From Sipunculus nudus (Eukaryota; Annelida; Sipuncula; Golfingiida; Sipunculidae), in contig CM049308.1 in assembly GCA_026874595.1 (NCBI GenBank), positions 36,388,027-36,452,026 on the forward strand: DNA of 64,000 bases, written 5' to 3'. The position numbers and the translations under genes were made by a program. The notes under the pieces are model-generated. The model was given only the letters and a program-made list of their open reading frames with translations, was not told the origin of the DNA and did no database searches. Below, piece after piece: positions 59,401-64,000 of this stretch (positions are counted from its first letter, which is position 1; each line of letters opens with the position of its first letter).

Positions 59401-59728
59401 GTCACGGTACTTACTTCCACATCCGTGAGTAGAGGTTGACACGAGAGATGCAGATTGGTCCTTTTGGTGCATCAACCCCATCAAAGAGACCAAGTGCGCG
59501 AGGCAGGCCGTACATAACAACATACTTCACCATAAACATTTGACCCATCAAGTAGCCGATCCCAGCCAGGGTCCATAAAGGCACTCGCTTCAGCATATGT
59601 TTTTCATTGTGGATGGCATTAAAGTACATGTAGTGAAGACTGATTTCCAGGAAAAGCCACCAGAAACAAACTCGAAGAACCTCCAGGAAAATAGACTTGT
59701 AAGGCAGCTGAGGTACCCTTGCTAACCA
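50341..59728 (-). CDS. Hedgehog acyltransferase (HHAT), 3' half (gene span)
   Basis: Predicted membrane-bound O-acyltransferase that in animals attaches palmitate to the N-terminal cysteine of Hedgehog in the ER. Five minus-strand exons join with phases 2, 2, 0, 1 into a 267-aa C-terminal part; human HHAT has 493 aa, so the N-terminal 40-45% lies beyond the window. Matches along the whole length: WTLAGIGYLMGQ, RMWKEFDRGLYEFIKRYIYI, PLGGS, FVFYWHG, LSPAMSRRLRAAL, FFGG and GWPVATLTLFFFLYC. The MBOAT His (YWHG) and the Asp of EFDRGL lie exactly 40 residues apart, the same spacing as D339 and H379 of the human protein. The last intron holds a 54-bp minisatellite. The protein ends in the basic tail KRKKKVP. 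Confidence 0.93.
50448..52936 (-). repeat. 54-bp minisatellite, ~46 units, in HHAT last intron
   Basis: The + strand unit runs CCTGAAACACAAACAAGAAA, CAGTAGAAGAAGAGCCGGTG, TGGGGCCTGGACAA. In the gene's sense direction it reads GTTGTCCAGGCCCC.., then TCTTCTTCTACTGTTTCTTG and TTTGTGTTTCAG, a complete 3' splice site per unit. Because 54 = 18 codons, all six frames are largely open; this explains the long open stretches here, which I do not take as genes. Variants: CCGGTGTGGGG, CCAGTGATGGG and CCAGTGTTGGG. One 11-bp deletion (50590/50591) and one inserted A (about 51250) shift the register. Confidence 0.97.
52937..53387. other. HHAT last intron, 5' part
   Basis: Ordinary AT-rich intron between the donor at 53387 and the array. 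A pyrimidine-poor AATTATGTTTCAG marks the first array acceptor. No other feature. Confidence 0.5.
53388..53532 (-). CDS. HHAT exon, penultimate
   Basis: 145 nt; acceptor TTTTTACAG, donor G|GTATGT; phase 0 in, phase 1 out. Encodes NMLLSPAMSRRLRAALCCPA and FFGGHEKGLLFHTRIIVN, equivalent to human YFSPQARRRFHAAL..FLGGNEVG..IFIQ. Confidence 0.93.
53938..56231 (+). mobile_element. CAGCTGA-ended repeat in HHAT intron, with ~695-bp tandem units
   Basis: Left end AAGGGACCCATGGGTCACAT plus CGCTCAGCTGA; right end GGACGGACGTCCGGACGGAC..CTATAGCTCAG..AGTCAGCTGAGCTAAAA (56130-56230). Two copies of a 695-bp unit (TGAATGACCTACA.. at 54747 and 55442) fill most of it; they match the unit at 39590-40800. G-runs at 54541-54560 and 54641-54655. 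No coding capacity. Confidence 0.7.
56450..56790 (-). mobile_element. hAT-like transposase C-terminal remnant
   Basis: Minus strand: MKQLHTAVASSGSIESLFSS, then after a stop FNHTKLCNH and GNEKAHILVFFH. This resembles the hAT dimerisation region (..SSA.IERLFSSFG..HSKLRNRLG.EKA.KLVF). Several stops, so it is inactive. Lies in the HHAT intron, same strand as the gene. Confidence 0.45.
56791..58086. other. HHAT intron, remaining part
   Basis: Contains ACCTGGGTAAAACAAGGGTA and related GGTAAAACCCGGGTAAAA text near 56900-57000, inverted relative to CAGGTTTTACCCACC near 53818, so these may be paired repeat ends around 53.8-57.0 kb. TATAGGTGATTAGGCCC at 57533 resembles the end of the 32917-33369 element. 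No exon seen. Confidence 0.4.
58087..58288 (-). CDS. HHAT exon with YWHG histidine
   Basis: 202 nt; acceptor TATGACAG, donor GAG|GTCAGT; phase 2 in, phase 0 out. Encodes YIYIPLGGSRSSITWQCLAS, FAFVFYWHGAEM (catalytic His) and FFNLIGITMETVMNH. Confidence 0.95.
58857..58892 (-). CDS. HHAT 36-nt microexon carrying the catalytic Asp
   Basis: Flanked by TTTTTCCAG and AG|GTATTG. It reads (K)EFDRGLYEFIK(R) once joined to its neighbours. Without it the conserved MWRYFDVGLHNFLIRYVYIP region could not be formed, and both phases fit only with it included. Too short to be found by length-based gene finders. Confidence 0.9.
59415..59728 (-). CDS. HHAT exon, central transmembrane region
   Basis: 314 nt. 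Acceptor GTCTTACCAG, phase 0 in; donor AA|GTAAGT, phase 2 out. Encodes WLARVPQLPYKSIFLEVLRV, the membrane segment ending HYMYFNAIHNE, then WTLAGIGYLMGQMFMVKYVV and ICISRVNLYSRMWK. This is the first exon seen from the 5' side. Confidence 0.92.
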
Positions 59729-60805
59729 CTGGTAAGACAAATAAATTAATCACAAGTAATGGGAATTTGTTTTACATGAAAACACAGAGAACATGTATTG
59801 TCATATGACCATCAAGTATCAAACACTTAAATGCTTTGCATTATTACATAGAATGCAAAAATACTGTATCCCTTCTACAATATTTTTATTTCAATATTTA
59901 TTAATATTTATTGGTTATTCTTGAAAGGTCTCAATGCATTTAAAAAACAAGGCCTAACTATGCTAACCTGTGCAAACTTTGGGAGTATGAATGGAGGTTT
60001 ATTTTTAAAACTTAACATTGATCCTCTCATGTCCTGCATATCTACCTAAGTCATAATGATTTCAGCCAAATGGACATTTCAGACCTGCATGTTTCAGACT
60101 AGGACATTTTAAAACTAGGATGTTTCAGTCAGGATATTTCAGGAATGTTCTTTTTGCCAGGGAAGATAATTGGGACAGATGAATGGACAATTTGGCAGCA
60201 TGGTTTCGGAGAAGAACATTTAACATTTTTTTTTTTAGCTTTTCCCCTATATAATCTGAGAAAATGCAGTTAGCCAAGAAATAACCAAAATCTGATAGAA
60301 TTTTTTAGATGACTAATTTTTTGCAAAAAATTTGGTGGTGCTAGCTCTTGCCCTTTTGAGATAGCTATGATGCATGGCGCACAACGCCACACTATCACAT
60401 AAGCTCATAAATTCGCTAAAAATGCAAACCAAGTTTTTTCAAACAGTTTAAAGATATGTCCACTAGTTCTTATCTTGGCACTAGACAATGTGTCTCGATG
60501 CCAGACAGAGCCAGGTCAGTTGCCATGGTCATGTCTGGACCTCACCTGATTTAACTGAGTGACCTCTTGACTTGGCATGTTGAAACTTGGCAAGTGGTCA
60601 AATCTGTTTTCAAATACTGGAAGCCTTTTTCAATTGGCTACACTGCTTTTTTTAAAGCTGCATTTACCCAATCTATTCTTATAAAACTGGCAGAACCCTA
60701 CCACAGAATAATTCTTGCAAGGTTTAAACCAATCAGCTTAACAGTTTCATCATAAAAACAGTGTAAAAGCTAGAAGAGTCTAAAATTACACTTTTGCTCG
60801 TAAAC
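59729..60805. other. Upstream HHAT intron
   Basis: Must be intronic because exon 59415-59728 starts with an acceptor. No further HHAT exon is recognised up to the window edge. A patch of GACATTTCAGACCTG, CATGTTTCAGACTAGGACAT and similar near 60060-60150 is a short degenerate repeat. Confidence 0.45.
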
Positions 60806-63800
60806 AAGTGGCCCATGGGCCATGAAGCTCAGCTGAATTCAAGGAGCCTCCCAGAGTCAAAATCATGTATTTTGCCAATAGCCCTTGGATATAGGTTACA
60901 GTGACCTTAATCTACATGCAGCTGCTACCATTTATGCCCTCCTGATTAATTTAGTGTTAAAATCAAGTTCTTTCACACAGCTTGTAGAAAATGGGTCAGA
61001 GTGACATATCAGGTTTCCAAGGAGATTTTTAGGGACCTCTCTGAAAGTCATGTATGAGGATTTTAGGCCAAATGGATACAATTTGTGCCCCACCTGACTC
61101 ACTTGAAGCTCATGCTTTCTCATCTAATTTACAAAATATAGTTAGCCATGACCTAATTTCAATTTTCCAAGGATATTTTTCATGGAACTCTAAGGATATC
61201 AGTTAGAAGATTCTAGGTCCAACACTCATGATTTGTGCCCTGTTAATGGACAACTGCTTCATTTGAAGTTCTCAAAAAAGACATAAAAATGTGTAAAAAA
61301 AGTCGAAACTAGAATGGCTCTGTTTTTGCAGTGCAAAACAGATATATGTCTCTCCCCTATGGTTCATCCCAAAACATTAGGGGTAAAAATGCAATATCTC
61401 AAAACAATGAATCTAGATCTCAGCAGATTAGACTTTGAAGATCAAGGTCACTGCTTTTCAAACTCTGATGACATTTTGGCAGAAAAACTGGTGTGTCAAA
61501 TTTGAAGAAAAATCTTCACCACTTGCAAAATTATTGGTGTCACAATAAGCCTAGAATTGCATATGTTTTGACCTTGAAGATCAAGGTTCGAGGTCACAGG
61601 ATTTCTATCACATCCAAGATTTTGGTAGGAACAATGAGTGTTTCAAATTCTGGAGGAAAATATGCAGCACTTCAAAAGTTATCTTGTCCACAAGACAATA
61701 ACTATGATTCCACTGATTTGACCTTGAAGATCAAATCAAATTTTCCATTATTCTGACGTGTACTTCGGAGCCCCATAGCTCAGAGGTTATGGGTAACAGA
61801 GACCTAATTTCAAGTTTCCAAGGGGAATTTCCATTGGTCTCCCTGCATGTCAAGAGTGAAACCTAATTTCAGGTTTCCATGAAGACTTGTCATTGACCTC
61901 CCTGGTTGTCAAGTAAGAAGATTCTAGGTCAAACAGTGACAATTTGTGCCTTGATTACAGATGACTGCTTCATTTGAAGATCTCAAAAATAGGGGAAAAA
62001 AATGTGTGAAAATTAAACAAAATACAGGTTGGGCCACTAGTCTACAGGAATTGATGAAGCACTCCATGGTAGGAAGCAGGCATATTTAGATATTCAAAAA
62101 CAGAAGCTTTTGTATCACATTTTTAATTATTCTGGGGGTACTTACAAGCCCAATAGCTTGGAGGATATGGGTAACAGAGACCTATTTTCAGGTATCGATA
62201 AGGACTTTTCATTGACCTCTTTAGATGATGAGTTAGAAGATTCTAGGTCAAACAGTGATGATTTGTGCCCTGTTAACAGATGATGCTTTACTTGAATGGT
62301 CTCAAAAATAGAAAAAAATGCTTGAAAATTCGAAAAAAAACAGGTGGTGCCACCAGTCTGCAGGTACTGAAGAAATGGTCCATGATCAGTATGCATGCAA
62401 AACATCATGGTGATCAATGCATTAGTTATTCAGATACTAGAGCATTTGTATCAAATTTTCAATAATTCTGAGGGGTACTTTATGCCCTATAGCTCTGAGA
62501 ACATGACCTCATTTCACATTTCCTCATAGACTTTTCATGGACCTCCCTTGATGTCAAGTTAGAAGATTCCAAGTCCAGCAGTTATGATTCGTGCCATGTT
62601 AACAACTGATAACTTCTTTGAAGGTCTCAAAAATAGAGGGGAAAAAAAATCGTAAAAATCGAAAAAAATACAGGTGGCGCCACCAGACTGCAGAAATTGA
62701 TGACACATGCCATGATCAATATCCATGCAAAGAATCATGGTGGTCAATGCAATAGTTGTTCAGATACTTGAGCTTTTGTATCAAATTTTCCATTATTCTG
62801 GGGGGGTAGTTCGGAGCCCCATAGCTCAGAGGTTATGGGTAACAGAGACCTAATTTCAGGTTTCCAAAGAGACTTTTTAAGTGCCTCCCTGCATGTCAAG
62901 AGAGAAGATTCTAGGTCATGTCGTTACGATTTGTGCCCTGTTAACAGATTACCGCATCTTAAAGAGGTCTCAAAAATAGAGAAAAAATTGGTAAAAATCG
63001 AAAAAATACAGGTGGCGCCACCAGAGTGCAGAAACTGATGAAACATTCCATGATCAATATCCATGCAAAAAATCATGGTGATCAATGCAATAGTGGTTCA
63101 GTTACTTGAGCTTTTGTATCAAATTTTCCATTATTCTGGGGGGTACTTCGGAGCCCCATAGCTTAGAGGTTATGGGTAACAGAGACCTAATTTCAGGTTT
63201 CCAAGGGGAATTTCCATTGGTCTCCCTGCATGTCAAGAGTGAAACCTAATTTCAGATTTCCATGAAGACTTGTCATTGACCTCCCTGGTTGTCAAGTAAG
63301 AAGATTCTAGGTCAAACAGTGACAATTTGTGCCTTGTTATCAGATGACTGCTTCATTTGAAGATCTCAAAAATAGGGGAAAAAATGTGTGAAAATTAAAC
63401 AAAATACAGGTTGGGCCACTAGTCTACAGGAATTGATGAAGCACTCCATGGTAAAAAGCAGGCAAAGAATCATAGCAATTAATGATTTAGATATTCAAAA
63501 ACAGAAGCTTTTGTATCACATTTTTAATTATTCTGGGGGTACTTACAAGCCCAATAGCTTGGAGGATATGGGTAACAGAGACCTATTTTCAGGTATCGAT
63601 AAGGACTTTTCATTGACCTCTTTAGATGATGAGTTAGAAGATTCTAGGTCAAACAGTGATGATTTGTGCCCTGTTAACAGATGATGCTTAACTTGAATGG
63701 TCTCAAAAATAGAAAAAAATGCTTGAAAATTCGAAAAAAAAAACAGGTGGTGCCACCAGTCTGCAGGTACTGAAGAAATGGTCCATGATCAGTATGCATG

Positions 63801-64000
63801 CAAAACATCATGGTGATCAATGCATTAGTTATTCAGATACTAGAGCATTTGTATCAAATTTTCAATAATTCTGAGGGGTACTTTATGCCCTATAGCTCTG
63901 AGAACATGACCTCATTTCACATTTCCTCATAGACTTTTCATGGACCTCCCTTGATGTCAAGTTAGAAGATTCCAAGTCCAGCAGTTATGATTCGTGCCCT
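60806..64000 (+). repeat. Palindrome-family repeat array, running off the window
   Basis: Begins with AAGTGGCCCATGGGCCATGA plus AGCTCAGCTGAATTC. It continues with units like those at 44-46 kb (GGGTAACAGAGACCTAATTT, GTGCCCTGTTAAC, CAGGTGGCGCCACCAG). From about 61740 a segment of about 1.4 kb is duplicated: 62257-62560 and 63658-63999 match at an offset of about 1401. No coding gene. Confidence 0.8.

Overview
This is animal nuclear DNA: AT-rich, intron-containing genes with GT..AG splice sites, and a very high load of short transposons, LINE remnants and satellites. Several repeat ends (runs of TCCGTC/ACGGAC next to CTATAGCTCAG..CAGCTGAGCTAAAA) are of a kind I associate with marine bivalve genomes. 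I infer a bivalve mollusc, perhaps a scallop, but the species is not established by the sequence.

Three protein loci can be supported. (1) An intact LPGAT1-like acyltransferase gene on the + strand: coding exons at 8368-8581, 14527-14741, 18117-18253, 18679-18788 and 20072-20541, giving 381 aa with every intron phase agreeing. (2) A tandem second copy on the + strand at 28358-37971 that is broken: both catalytic blocks are deleted, the frame is shifted, and most of the last exon has been replaced by tandem repeats. (3) The 3' half of a Hedgehog acyltransferase gene (HHAT) on the - strand: exons 59415-59728, 58857-58892 (36 nt), 58087-58288, 53388-53532 and 50341-50447. Its 5' exons lie beyond the right edge. 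LPGAT1 and HHAT point towards each other; from memory they are also near neighbours in convergent orientation on human chromosome 1q32, so this may be old microsynteny.

Layout: 1-1856, a long direct repeat; 2.5-6.1 kb, nested repeats including a 2.7-kb element with five CTCF-like motifs; 8.4-20.5 kb, LPGAT1 with transposon-filled introns; 21.9-25.7 kb, a foldback element with the 3' end of one gene family in both arms; 25.9-26.5 kb, an 83-bp satellite; 28.4-38 kb, the LPGAT1 pseudogene; 40.8-46.4 kb, tandem repeats with a recurring GGTGGCGCCACC palindrome, including a 280-bp satellite; 46.4-50.1 kb, intergenic; 50.1-59.7 kb, HHAT; 60.8-64 kb, more of the palindrome family, duplicated at about 1.4 kb.

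The most striking structure is the 54-bp minisatellite at 50448-52936 (about 46 units), in the last HHAT intron and abutting the last coding exon. Read in the gene's direction, nearly every unit ends in a good 3' splice site (long pyrimidine tract plus CAG). The real acceptor of the last exon is itself the final repeat unit, and the start of that exon resembles the unit. The array therefore seems to be an amplified intron/exon junction: a run of competing acceptors, each in the right phase for the upstream exon. Both enzymes are membrane acyltransferases (lipid remodelling; Hedgehog palmitoylation); nothing shows that they share a pathway.
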